Shown here one piece after another: positions 54,418 through 64,000 of a stretch of DNA of 64,000 nt; the first letter of the stretch is position 1, and each line of letters opens with the position of its first letter. A program made the translations under genes and the position numbers. The notes below the pieces were generated by a model. The model saw only the letters and a program-made list of their open reading frames with translations. It made no database searches and had not been told where the DNA came from. The DNA comes from Mycoplasmopsis citelli (GTDB lineage: Bacteria; Bacillota_I; Bacilli_A; Mycoplasmatales; Metamycoplasmataceae), in assembly GCF_900660645.1 (NCBI RefSeq), contig NZ_LR215036.1, positions 744,001-808,000 of the forward strand, read 5' to 3'.

Positions 54418-55917
54418 ATGAGCAAAAAATTATCAATTGAAATTAAAGATGTTGAAAAGTTACAATTTTTCATCAAAGAAACAGCACAAGAAGGTGATTA
54501 TATTGATTTAAACGATCTTTTAAACAAAGATTTTACCAATATTCACTCTTTTAAAAGTGATTTAACTGAAAAATTAAAAAACATGTATAAGCAAAGTTTT
54601 TTACAAGAATATGAGCAAACAAAAAAACAAGAAAATGAAAAAACTATTTCATTAATTGAAAATAATTTAAAACTTGAATTTGAAGCAAAAAAAGAAAAAG
54701 AAATTCAAGATCAAAAAGATCAATTTACACAAGAATTAAGTAAAAAAGAATCGGAATTAGTAAAGGTAAAGAGTGATTTAGAATCTCTTAAAATTCAAAA
54801 AGAAGAGCAAGAAAAAAGAATTGATTTGATTAAAAAAGATCTTCAAAATGAAATAGAAAATCAAAAAAATATCGAAATTCAAGGACTTAAGTTTAATTAT
54901 GAACAACAAATAAATCAAAAAGAAAATGAAATTGTTAAATTAAAAACTAATTTAGAAATTGAAAAAAGTAGTGCTGAACAAAAAATTAAAGATACTGTAG
55001 AAAATGAAGTTGGTAAAAGAGAAAATGATTTAATCAGACAATATGAAGAAAAATTAAGAAACGAAGTTAAAGAAAAAGAAATAAAAATTTCGTCTCTTGA
55101 ACGAGAACTTAATGATTTTTCGAAAATGTCTACAAAAATGATTGGAGAAGATTTAGAAAATAAAGTTGAAGATCGACTACGTGAAATGTTTGCTCCATTT
55201 AGAGAATTTGTAAAATTTGGAAAAATTACAAAAGCCAAATCTGAAAAAAATGCTGATGAAACTTCACTTGAAGGAAAAAAAACTAAGGCTGATTTTTATG
55301 TTGAGTTTTTAAGCAAAAAAACTCAAGAATCAATTGGAAAAATTATTATTGAATGTAAATCTCAAGAATCGGACAAAGGGACCACTAAAAACTCAGACCA
55401 CTTTAAAAAGCTTGAAAAAGATCGAAATAAAGAAAATGCCCATTTTGCACTTCTTGTAACTAATTTAGAAGCTAATAAAGAATTTTTTGTCTATACACCT
55501 AATGAAGATGAGTATCAAAAAATTGTAGTGTTAAGATTACCTTTTTTAGGATCTGTTCTTTCGTTATTTTATTCTTATTTTGAAAAACTTGAAATGAGTA
55601 AAATTAATGAAGAATCAGTTCAAAGAGCTCAGGCATTTATGCTTGGAGCAGAAAATATAAAGAAAGTATTTATAGATTCTTTAAAAGGATTAAAAGATAG
55701 ACAAGAAGAAATTTTTAAAGCAATTAATGGATTAAGATCTCAAACTGATAAGTTAGAAAAACTAGTTGATAAAATGGTTCGAATTGATCTTAATAAAATT
55801 TATAAATCTTTAACATTTCAACGTGATTTACCTTCTGAATTTTTATTAACTAATTTTCCTGAAACATCAGAAGAAAAATTAAAAGAACTACCATATGAAG
55901 AACTTATATCAAAATAA
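54418..55917 (+). CDS. DUF2130 protein with long coiled coil
   Basis: A 499-residue cytoplasmic protein. Residues about 50-235 are an almost unbroken Glu/Lys/Gln coiled coil. The DUF2130 domain follows (about 240-440) with GEDLENKVEDRLREMF, KADFYVEFL and IIIECKSQE. The D...ECK arrangement resembles PD-(D/E)xK nuclease cores, and RmuC-like proteins have a similar coiled-coil-plus-nuclease plan. A DNA-processing function is therefore possible but unproven. Confidence 0.82.
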   Translation: MSKKLSIEIKDVEKLQFFIKETAQEGDYIDLNDLLNKDFTNIHSFKSDLTEKLKNMYKQSFLQEYEQTKKQENEKTISLIENNLKLEFEAKKEKEIQDQKDQFTQELSKKESELVKVKSDLESLKIQKEEQEKRIDLIKKDLQNEIENQKNIEIQGLKFNYEQQINQKENEIVKLKTNLEIEKSSAEQKIKDTVENEVGKRENDLIRQYEEKLRNEVKEKEIKISSLERELNDFSKMSTKMIGEDLENKVEDRLREMFAPFREFVKFGKITKAKSEKNADETSLEGKKTKADFYVEFLSKKTQESIGKIIIECKSQESDKGTTKNSDHFKKLEKDRNKENAHFALLVTNLEANKEFFVYTPNEDEYQKIVVLRLPFLGSVLSLFYSYFEKLEMSKINEESVQRAQAFMLGAENIKKVFIDSLKGLKDRQEEIFKAINGLRSQTDKLEKLVDKMVRIDLNKIYKSLTFQRDLPSEFLLTNFPETSEEKLKELPYEELISK

Positions 55918-55943
55918 ACTCCAAAAGTTATATTAAAAGAATA

Positions 55944-55987
55944 TTAAAATAACTTGTCTTGTTTAATCAAAATACAAGTTATTTTAA
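55944..55987. terminator. bidirectional terminator between DUF2130 gene and ksgA
   Basis: A 14-bp perfect stem TTAAAATAACTTGT and its complement with a 16-nt loop. The ksgA stop codon is inside the right arm. Confidence 0.8.
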
Positions 55988-56757
55988 TTTAATTTTTCGT
56001 ACAATTGAACAATTTCACTTACATTTAGTTGTTGAATACGCACATTTTCTGAATGTTTTAGTTCTGTAAATGATTGGATAATTTTATCTTTATTGTATTT
56101 TTTCAATAATGAATATATGAGCTTTTTTCTTCGATTAGCAAAACAAAGTTTAAAAAATTCTTTGATTTCATTTCATTGAGAAGTTGAAATATTTTCTTTA
56201 AAAACTAGCGATACAATAGCTGAATCGACTTTTGGGGCCGGAGAAAAACAAGATGCTTTAACAATAAATTCTAATTTGACTTTTGCCAAATATTGGCAAG
56301 ATACAGATAATTTTGAATATTCAGGAGAATTAATTGAAGCACTCATTCTTTGGGCAACTTCTTTTTGCACCATTAGCAAAACACCTTTAAATTTATCTTT
56401 GTTTTCAAAAATTTTAAATAAAATATCGGTAGTAATGTAATAAGGAATATTAGCGATAATATAAGTATTTTTAAAAGTGTTTAAATCAGCTTTTAAAAAG
56501 TCTTCATTTATAATTTTTAAGTTTTTTTGCTCTGAAAATTGAGCATTTAAAATATTTACCATATCCGAATCTATTTCGTAGCAAGTTACTTCAGAAGCAT
56601 TTTTAACTAATTCTTTAGTTAATGCTCCTCTTCCAGGGCCTATTTCTAAAACTGGTTGATTGTTAAAGTCAAAAACTTCAATAATTTTATTAATAATATT
56701 TTGGTCTTTTAAAAAGTTTTGACCAAAATGTTTTTTAGCATAAATTTCCTTTTTCAT
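55984..56757 (-). CDS. ksgA: 16S rRNA dimethyladenosine transferase
   Basis: A 257-residue RsmA/KsgA, methylating the two adjacent adenines in the 3' helix of 16S rRNA as a late 30S check. The start KKHFGQNFLKD, motif I VLEIGPGRGALT, motif IV NIPYYIT and the C-terminal ANRRKKL are all present. It starts 1 nt after tatD ends. Loss of this enzyme gives kasugamycin resistance in other bacteria. Confidence 0.96.
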
Positions 56758-56758
56758 A

Positions 56759-57550
56759 CTATTTTAGGTTAAAAAGGTCTCTTAAGTTTTGATTTATTTT
56801 TGAAACAAATTTATCCATCCCCACTTTTTTTAGTCCTGCAATATAATAAGCAACAAATAAAACAGTATTTGGTTCATTGGTTTGTCCACTATAAGGATGA
56901 ACTCTTAAATATGGAGAATCAGTTTCAGTTAAGATTTGATTTAAAGGTAAATATTCTATAACTTCTCTTGTTTGACTTGCACTTCCATAAGTGACTACCC
57001 CACTAAAAGAAAAATAGCAATTTAACTCTTGAAATTTTTTTGTTCATTCTAAGTTTCCGGCAAAAGTATGAAGCATTGATTTAACCTTATATTTTTTCAT
57101 AATATTATAAGCATCTTGATATGCATTTCATACATCTTCTTTATCACGAATATGCACAACTATTGGTAAATTATGTTCTTGTGCAAGAATAATTTGTTTT
57201 TCAAAAGCTTGTCTTTGTAATTTGTGATCTGGACCATCATCGTAAAAATAATCAAGTCCAATTTCACCTATTGCAACAATATCTTTTTTAAGTAAAGGTA
57301 AAATTAATTTTACATCTTCAATTTGTTTAAGATCTTCAGGATGAATCCCGACAGCTGCCTTAACAATTGCATTTTTTTTAGCGAGTTCAACGACTTTATG
57401 ATTTTCATCCCGATGTCCTCCATTAACAATCATAAATTCGATGTTATGAGTTTTAGCTTGATTGATAATTTCGTCAATTACTCAATCAGGATAAAATCTA
57501 TTTGTAAGATGGTTATGTGCATCTATAAAGTTATTTTTTTTCTTTGCCAT
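56759..57550 (-). CDS. tatD: TatD-family metal-dependent hydrolase
   Basis: A 263-residue TIM-barrel hydrolase of the TatD type. Metal-site blocks are IDAHNHL near residue 9, AIGEIGLDYF near 90, VVHIRD near 125, HTFAG, and the late TETDSPYLRV. The family has 3'-5' exonuclease/DNase activity. It lies between mnmE and ksgA with no gaps (the mnmE stop is 1 nt away). TGA-Trp codons interrupt the standard reading. Confidence 0.93.
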
Positions 57551-57551
57551 A

Positions 57552-58904
57552 TTATTTTCCTAAACAAAAGTTCTTAAACATTGCATCTAAAAGATCTTCT
57601 TTATTTACATTTCCTTTGATATTTTGTAATGATTCTCACGCATCGTATAAATCAACAATAATTACATCAAAAGTCATTCCTGATTGAATTGTCAAAATTG
57701 CATTATCAATTGAAATTAATGCTTGTTTAACTAACGAAAGTTGTCTGGTGTTAGATAAAATTCGTTCATCTAAAACATTAATATTATCAAAATGAGCAAC
57801 AAGAGCATTTTCTAGCTCTTGAATTTGATTTTCCTTAGCTGAAATAGAAACAAATTCTTTAGAACTTAAAATGTTTAAGTCAGCTTTATTCATTACTTTG
57901 ATGTAAATTTTATTGTTTTTTGTTGCTTCTTGATAAATTAAATCATCATATTGGTTATTTTCTTGGGTTGGGTCAAAGACATGAATAACAAGATCGGCTT
58001 TTTGAATTTGTTCAAAAGATTTTGCAATTCCAATTGATTCAACTTTTTCTTTTGCTTCTCTAATTCCGGCCGTATCAACTAATTTAAATAACATTCCTTG
58101 AATTTGGTATGAAGCTTCAATTGTATCACGAGTAGTTCCGGCTATATCAGTGACAATAGCTTTATCTTCAGAAAGAAGAGCATTTAAAATACTACTTTTA
58201 CCCACATTAGGTTTTCCAACTAAAGCAACTTTTACTCCTTCAAAAACATAGCGAGCATTTTCAGATAAAGAAACAATTTCTTGAAGTTGAATTTTAAGTT
58301 TGTTCAAACTTGTTAGCATAATTTGATCATCAATATTTTCTAAATCTAAATACTCAGGATAATCGATATTTACTTCACTAAGTCCAATTAAATAAGAAAT
58401 ATCATTAATGAATTTATCAATTAATTCGCTCGTTTTTCCGTTGAATTTGTTAATTGAGGCTTTGCTTTGCAAAGTAGTTTGAGCAAAAATTAATTCGTGA
58501 ATGGCTTCAGCTTTTACTAGGTCAATTTTTCCATTTAAAAAGGCTCTGCGAGTAAATTCGCCTTTTTCAGCAAGTCTAGCTCCGTTTTTTAAAATTGTTT
58601 CTAAAACTAAATTAGTAGTTATTATACCGCCATGACAATTAATTTCTACTAAAGGTTCTCCGCAGTAATTGTTGTAAATAATTTGACCTTCTTTTTCTTT
58701 CCCGACAAACCACATTACTAAAACTTCATCAATCATCTGTGGACCATCAAAAATATGACCATAAGTAATTTCATGATCTTTACCTTGTTTCCCTTTAAAA
58801 ATTTTTGAAACTATTTTGGCAGCATCTGGACCAGCAACTCTAACTATTGAAATTGGTTGGTTAACATATGAACCAGATGAAATTGCAGCAATATTATCAT
58901 ACAT
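57552..58904 (-). CDS. mnmE: tRNA modification GTPase MnmE
   Basis: A 450-residue GTPase that, with MnmG, modifies the wobble uridine of several tRNAs. The N-terminal formyl-folate-binding domain starts MYDNIAAISSG. The inserted G domain has G1 GKPNVGKSS near 225 and G3 DTAGIRE. The last residues are FCLGK, the family's catalytic Cys motif near the C-terminus. After a TGA-Trp at 57636 the frame continues to TAA 57552-57554; without it the Cys motif would be lost. Confidence 0.95.
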
Positions 58905-58945
58905 ATATATTAATTTTACCTTTTAAGTTCAAAAATTGCGTATTT

Positions 58946-58954
58946 TGCTAAAAT
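58946..58954 (+). promoter_or_regulatory. extended -10 promoter, leaderless PQ-loop gene
   Basis: TGCTAAAAT ends 6 nt before ATG 58961, placing the start of transcription at the start codon. Confidence 0.5.
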
Positions 58955-58960
58955 TTTTAT

Positions 58961-59698
58961 ATGAACATTTTGGATACTTCAATAGCAGTTTTTGGTTGGT
59001 TTACTGTTGTTTTAACAGTTGGGTTATCATTTCCGCAACTTATTAAACTTCTTAAAGAAAGAAAAACGCAAAAAGTAAATTTTTATTCTTTTTGAATTTT
59101 GCACATTGGAATTTTAACTTGAACAATTTTTGGGGTATTAAGTGATTCAACAAATCCTTTTAAGCTTCAAAATGTTGTTATTGCTGATGGTGTTTCATTA
59201 TTTGTTAATGGAATTATGACTTATTTACTTTATCATTTTTATGATTTTAATTTAACAAAACCAAGTAAGCTTCCGGTAGTACTACAAAGTGTCCAAGCTA
59301 GAAAATTGCTTGCTTTTGCCGGAGTATTATTAACTTGAGTAATTGGAATTATTTTCATTAGCCTTTACTTTAGTAATTCAGCTTTTCGAATTTCTTCAAA
59401 TGCGGCCACAATTTTTGCTATTATAGCTCCATCACTAACAACTTTTGCTTTTGCTCCACAACTTTATACTTCAATAAAAAACAAAAATTGAAAAGGCATC
59501 TCACCAATGATGTTTATTATTTTTGAATTAAATAACTTTTGTTGAATTGTCTTTTGAATTTTATCAATTTCAAAATATGGAGCAAATTTAGATTTAATTG
59601 GTGGATTAATTTGACAAATTGTTTCATTTATTTTGTATGGATACCAATTAAGTATGGTTATTAGATTTAATTATTTTAAAGCAAATAATTTTGCTTAA
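58961..59698 (+). CDS. PQ-loop repeat membrane protein
   Basis: A 245-residue protein with about seven hydrophobic segments and two PQ motifs, SFPQLIKLL near residue 25 and APQLYTSIKN near 165. This is the plan of PQ-loop (MtN3/SWEET-like) transporters. The substrate is unknown; sugars and amino acids are both known in the superfamily. Ten or so TGA-Trp codons hide it in the standard code. Divergent from mnmE. Confidence 0.82.
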
Positions 59699-59718
59699 TT
59701 TTAATATGGGGTTTAGTT

Positions 59719-61253
59719 ATGAAGATGAACATATTAGATATTAAAAAAATGGCTCACGAAATTTTAAAAAACCAACAAGTTGAAAATGATTTTATCGAAT
59801 ATAAGAAATCTCTCACTTTTAAGGGCAGTATTTTAAAAACTGCTTGTGCATTTGCTAATAATTACATGAATAATGAAATAGGATTAATATTTATTGGAGT
59901 TGAAGAAGTAGATGATGAAAAATCGGGAATAAAAGCTATTCCTAAAATACCTATATCAGGAATAGAAAAATCTCTTTTGGAAAAAACTGAAAAAGAAGTT
60001 AAATCTCTTCTCTCTCATATAAATGTACGTCCAAAAATTAATTATCAAATAATTGCAGATAAAATTGATAATAAACATTATATTGTTATTGCTATTGAAG
60101 AATATTATAATGGACCTTACACAACAACTGAAAAAGCAGAAAAAGATGAAAATATTAGACTTAAACAAGGAAAGTATATTAGAATAGAAAGAGATTCTCG
60201 TATTCCTACAAGTTCAGAAGAATATGAACTTACAAGAAAATTTGCGAATTTGAATTTTTCTTCTAGTTGAAATGAAAAAGCTACTCTTGATGATTTAAAT
60301 TGAGATTATATGAAAAATATTTAAAGGAAATTGGAGTAAAAGAAGATACATTAAACTCAACTAAGCTTGAAATAGCAAAAAATTTAGAACTTATAGATGA
60401 CGGGAAACACGGTTATTATAGAGTAAAAAACTTTGCAGTTCTTATGTTTTGCGAATATCCTAAAAAGTTTATTCCTAATGCTTATGTTGAAATTACTAGA
60501 GAAGTAAATGGTACCGATAAAATAGAATCTAAGATATTTGATGGACCAATATGAACTCAAGCTCAACAAGTTTCTCAATATTTTGAAGAGAATGTATTTT
60601 CTTCATACATAATAAGAACCAATAATAAAACTGAACATAATAAAATTTATAATTATCCGCTTAATGCTTTTAGAGAATTAGCTAATAATGCTATTTTGCA
60701 CAATGAGTATGATAATAATGAGAATATAAGAATTACCTTTCATAAAAAATATATTTCTTTTGTTAATCATAACAAACCACTACCACCAGTTACAATTGAA
60801 TCGATGAATAAAAAAGAAACTTTTGACACAAGAAAATATTTAAATAAAAAAATAAGAGAGATGTTCAAAGATTTAAAATTAATAGAATCATTTGGAACAG
60901 GAATTCGAAGAGCTAAAAATGCATTACGTGAAAATAAATCTCCTAAAGTGGAGTTTTATCCAATAACTAATAGTGAAAATGATAATTATACAGAAGCAAT
61001 AATAAGAATAAATAAGGAATTTTTAAAAAATAGTAAGAATCACGTAATTATTAATGATGAATTAATAAATAAAGAAGAAAAAAAGAAAGAAATCATTTTT
61101 TTATTAAAATCTAATCCTAAATTAACTGCAGAACAAATTTCTAATAAATTGCAAATTAACGCTATTTGACATTATTTAAATGAACTTAAAAAAGAAAATA
61201 AAATAAAAAGAGTGGGTTCAACAAAAGGTGGGGAATGAATTGTTATTGAATAA
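59719..61253 (+). pseudogene. AlbA/Schlafen-domain ATP-binding protein, frameshifted
   Basis: Part 1 (59719-60324, 201 residues) is an AlbA_2/Schlafen-type domain with VENDFIEYKKS, CAFANNYMNNEIG and GKYIRIERDSR. Part 2 (about 60300-61253, +2 frame) continues with a GHKL-like ATPase region (NAFRELANNAILHNEY; LIESFGTGIRRAK) and a winged-helix end, the COG2865 layout. The break is at five A (60313-60317). Six A, or a -1 slip, would join the parts as MKKYLKEIG. Such proteins are regulators or defence-linked. It is a frameshifted gene, a phase-off variant or a sequence error. Confidence 0.8.
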
Positions 61254-61270
61254 AAAAGAATAATAATTAA

Positions 61271-61605
61271 TCAAAGAAACATCAAAGAAACATCAAAGAA
61301 ACATCAAAGAAACATCAAAGAAACATCAAAGAAACATCAAAGAAACATCAAAGAAACATCAAAGAAACATCAAAGAAACATCAAAGAAACATCAAAGAAA
61401 CATCAAAGAAACATCAAAGAAACATCAAAGAAACATCAAAGAAACATCAAAGAAACATCAAAGAAACATCAAAGAAACATCAAAGAAACATCAAAGAAAC
61501 ATCAAAGAAACATCAAAGAAACATCAAAGAAACATCAAAGAAACATCAAAGAAACATCAAAGAAACATCAAAGAAACATCAAAGAAACATCAAAGAAACA
61601 TCAAA
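61271..61605 (+). repeat. 11-bp tandem array 1, 30 copies
   Basis: Thirty perfect copies of TCAAAGAAACA (61271-61600) plus a partial TCAAA. The unit is not a multiple of three, yet it has no stop codon in any plus-strand frame. It begins 18 bp after the ATPase-gene stop. A-tracts recur once per helical turn. Confidence 0.97.
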
Positions 61606-61876
61606 TATAAATATCTTCTAAAGAACAAACAAGATAAAATGAAAAATATAATTTTAAAACCAGAATAATTCATTCATCATTTAAATTTTATTTACAAAAG
61701 ATTTTTTCTATTGCAGCATTATTAAATACTAATTATATTTTCTGAGTCAAAAATTTTAGATTATTTTAATAGATTAAAAAATTCAAATTTCATATGAACT
61801 TGTAAAGCTAGGCAATAAAATCTAAAATTAAGTGGTTCATATGAATTTTATATGTTTTAGTTATTATCTTTGTAAA
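61606..61876. other. spacer between the two 11-bp arrays
   Basis: About 270 bp, very AT-rich, no reading frame of note. It contains the IS-end relic at 61789-61850 and the inverted phrase AAATTTTAGATT (61752-61763) / AATCTAAAATT (61819-61829). Confidence 0.6.
61789..61850 (+). mobile_element. relic of the IS3-family element's orfA-proximal end
   Basis: Read on the plus strand, ATATGAAC, AAAG, CAATAAAATC, AAAATTAAG and GGTTCAT occur in the same order and spacing as at the right end of the intact IS (complement of 48340-48393). It is diverged at scattered positions and lacks the coding part. Confidence 0.7.
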
Positions 61877-62104
61877 ATAAACTACAAATAAACTACAAAT
61901 AAACTACAAATAAACTACAAATAAACTACAAATAAACTACAAATAAACTACAAATAAACTACAAATAAACTACAAATAAACTACAAATAAACTACAAATA
62001 AACTACAAATAAACTACAAATAAACTACAAATAAACTACAAATAAACTACAAATAAACTACAAATAAACTACAAATAAACTACAAATAAACTACAAATAA
62101 ACTA
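61877..62104 (+). repeat. 11-bp tandem array 2, 20 copies
   Basis: Twenty perfect copies of ATAAACTACAA (61877-62096) plus a partial eight bases. The sequence is unrelated to array 1 but has the same unit length. It contains TAA on the plus and TAG on the minus strand, so it cannot be coding. Confidence 0.97.
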
Positions 62105-62152
62105 GATAATAACTTCTATTAATTAAATTAATATATATCACAAAATAAATTT

Positions 62153-62178
62153 AAAATCGCATTTTGAAATGCGATTTT
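62153..62178 (+). terminator. terminator after the arrays
   Basis: A 12-bp perfect stem AAAATCGCATTT / AAATGCGATTTT with a 2-nt loop and T tail. It would end a transcript running from the AlbA gene through both arrays. Confidence 0.88.
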
Positions 62179-62249
62179 TGTTCTATTTTAAAATATAAAG
62201 GCCTTAAAACAAAAGCAATTTTTAAAGTTTTTATCAAATAGTCTTTTTG

Positions 62250-62255
62250 TATAAT
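62250..62255 (+). promoter_or_regulatory. -10 promoter box of the nuclease-methylase gene
   Basis: Perfect TATAAT directly after TG, about 73 nt before the GTG at 62323, which has AAGGAG 7 nt upstream. Confidence 0.6.
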
Positions 62256-62322
62256 AATATATAAAGAAATTAAATTTTTAATTATTTAAAAATCCACAAT
62301 AAATCATTTTAAGGAGAAAGAA

Positions 62323-64000
62323 GTGACAAAAGACACCAGCAAAAGACACAATCTATAGAATCCCTTATTGAATTCACATTTAATGGAATGTTAATAAAGG
62401 ATTATGGATTAGATGTTAAGTTAGAGCAAGAAAGTCTAAATTTAGAAATAGATAATGCTCTAAATGAATACAAATCTAAAAATGGAGGATCAGGAGGAAA
62501 TCGTCCTGATGCTAAATTACTACTTAAAAGTAAAAGCGGAAAATATTATCCTATTTTAATTGAATATAAAGGATATAAAAATAAACTTGAAAAATTAAAT
62601 CCCAAAAGCGAAGTGGATAACTGAAACAAAAACAACGAACCAATATTTGAAAACATTAGAGATTATGCTGTTAATGGAGCGGTTCATTACGCAAATGCTT
62701 TGCTTCATCTTACAAGTTACACCGATGTAATTGCCATTGGTGTGACAGGATCTAATAATCAATTTGGTGAATTAGAACCCCAAATTGGTGTTTATTATGT
62801 TTCTAAAGAAAACTTTGGAATTGGCCAAAAAGTTGGAGAATACAGCGATTTATCATTTCTTAAAAAAGAACACTTTGATGAGTTTATTGACAAAGTTAAA
62901 TTGCTATCTTTAACTGAAGAAGAAATTAAAGAATTACAAAACAAACGTGAAAAAGCTATTGATGCTAGTTTAATTAAACTCAATAATGATATTTTTAAAA
63001 ATGAAACCGGACTTTTGGAAAAAGACCGTATTTATTTAGTTGCAGCCACAATTATAGCTACTTTAGGAATTCCTGAAGAAGGATTATCATCCCTTTCTAA
63101 AAATGATTTAAATTCTTCAGAAGAAATGAACGAAAGAGATGGTGATATTCTTATTCGAAAAATTTCTAACTTTTTTGATAAGAAAAAAATTCCAAACATT
63201 AAAAAAGAACTTATTATAAGAACCTTAGAAAATACACTTAAATCTGAAAGGATTAATAAACCAGTTAATGGTGTAAGTCAACTTAAAAGAGTTTTTATTA
63301 AAATTGTTGATGATTTAGGTTTTTACTATAAAACAGGTCTTACCACCGATTTTACTGGTAAATTATTTAATGAAATGTATAGTTGATTGGGATTTACAAA
63401 AGATAAGCTTAATGATGTTGTTTTAACTCCTTCATATGTAGCCACTCTTTTAGCAAAACTTGCAAAAGTTAATAAAGATAGTTATGTTTGAGATTTTGCC
63501 ACCGGTTCAGGAGGTCTTTTAGTAGCTGCTCGAAATGAGATGATTGAAGATGCTAAAAGAAAAATCAAATCTCCTGAAATCTTAGCACAAAAAATCATTA
63601 GCATTAATGCAGAGCAACTCTTAGGAGTTGAACTTTTAGAAGAAATTTATATGCTTGCTGTTATTAATATGATTTTAATGGGGGATGGAAGTTCTAATAT
63701 TTTAAATAAAGATTCGTTGCTTGATTTTGAAGGAAATTATGAATTTGGAAAAGAAAACCAAAAATTCCCCGCAACTGCTTTTATTTTAAATCCGCCCTAT
63801 TCAGCATCTGGTAATGGAATGATTTTTGTTCAAAAAGCATTAAATTTAATGGATAAAGGATATGCTTCAATTATTATTCAAGCTTCAGCTGGAACCGGAA
63901 AAGCTAAATCATACAATCAAGCAATATTAGAAAAACACACCTTATTAGCAAGTATTAAAATGCCTATTGATATTTTTATTGGAAAATCAAGTGTACAAAC
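62323..64000 (+). CDS. fused nuclease / N6-adenine methylase (BcgI-like type II RM), partial, start out of frame
   Basis: The right window edge cuts it at about 560 codons. The N-terminal part has RPDAKLLL...ILIEYKG, a PD-(D/E)xK nuclease pattern, and DYAVNGAVHYANALL. The methylase part has motif I WDFATGSGGLLVAA and motif IV LNPPYSASGNG. This order fits type IIG/IIB (BcgI A-like) enzymes. The main frame opens at 62313 but has no start codon until ATG 62388. The GTG 62323, with its ribosome-binding site, is in another frame and stops after 11 codons. One extra A, or one more 13-bp unit at 62328, would join them. Confidence 0.8.
62328..62351 (+). repeat. 13-bp direct repeat at the start of the nuclease-methylase gene
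   Basis: AAAAGACACCAGC followed by AAAAGACACAA: one full unit and most of a second. A change of one unit shifts the frame by one base and would connect the GTG start with the main frame. Confidence 0.7.

Noticed and set aside
61271-62104. CRISPR array
   Set aside because: The units are only 11 bp and directly tandem without variable spacers, and no cas gene is present.

Overview
The window comes from a mollicute, most likely a mycoplasma of the hominis group (Mycoplasmopsis/Metamycoplasma type). The DNA is very AT-rich. In-frame TGA codons occur in almost every conserved gene (rplK, ftsH, parE, mnmE, ksgA and others) and must be read as Trp (genetic code 4). Intergenic gaps are short, and an HinT/P60/P80 gene trio is present. 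The species cannot be named from the sequence alone.

Layout. 1-3726 (minus): start of rpsL, an aldehyde dehydrogenase and a two-gene ABC exporter. 3727-5481: replication origin with DnaA boxes on both sides of dnaA. 5482-12809 (plus): dnaN, S4-domain protein, recD2, pth, tilS and ftsH, the last with an 18-copy QEDK tail. ldh (minus) follows. 14341-23129: a 2619-residue FtsX-type permease and its ATPase. 23172-24809: a convergent restriction-modification pair sharing one palindromic terminator. 24911-28854: trmL, a SpoU methylase, a DivIVA-like protein, rbgA, a YgjP-type protease and a HAD phosphatase. 28863-33630 (minus): TM2 protein, parE, a gene-poor 0.95-kb stretch with a small inverted-repeat unit, then rplK-rplA. 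33929-37621: p80-p60-hinT. 37698-43716: rimP-nusA-ylxR-infB, apt and a split chromate transporter. frr-pyrH (minus) follows, with pyrH out of frame at an A10 run. 45184-46922: HAD phosphatase, RNase HIII and tRNA-Thr. 46957-48393: an intact IS3-family element. 48402-54273 (minus): an unknown gene and a peptidase cluster (pip, pepP, two leucyl aminopeptidases, YigZ-like). 54418-59698: DUF2130 protein, ksgA-tatD-mnmE and a PQ-loop protein. 59719-64000: accessory region.

The accessory end is the most unusual part. It holds a frameshifted AlbA/Schlafen-type ATPase gene, a 30-copy and a 20-copy array of two unrelated 11-bp units, a relic of the resident IS end between them, a terminator, and then the start of a fused nuclease-methylase whose only ribosome-binding-site-supported start codon is out of frame next to a 13-bp repeat. 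Three genes (pyrH, the AlbA gene and the nuclease-methylase) would each be repaired by one extra A, so either slippage-based expression or under-called homopolymers must be considered.

Functionally the window is mostly housekeeping: replication initiation, translation and ribosome maturation, tRNA modification, peptide breakdown and export. Several convergent or terminal genes end inside the stem of a terminator, and the IS element has inserted into such a stem.
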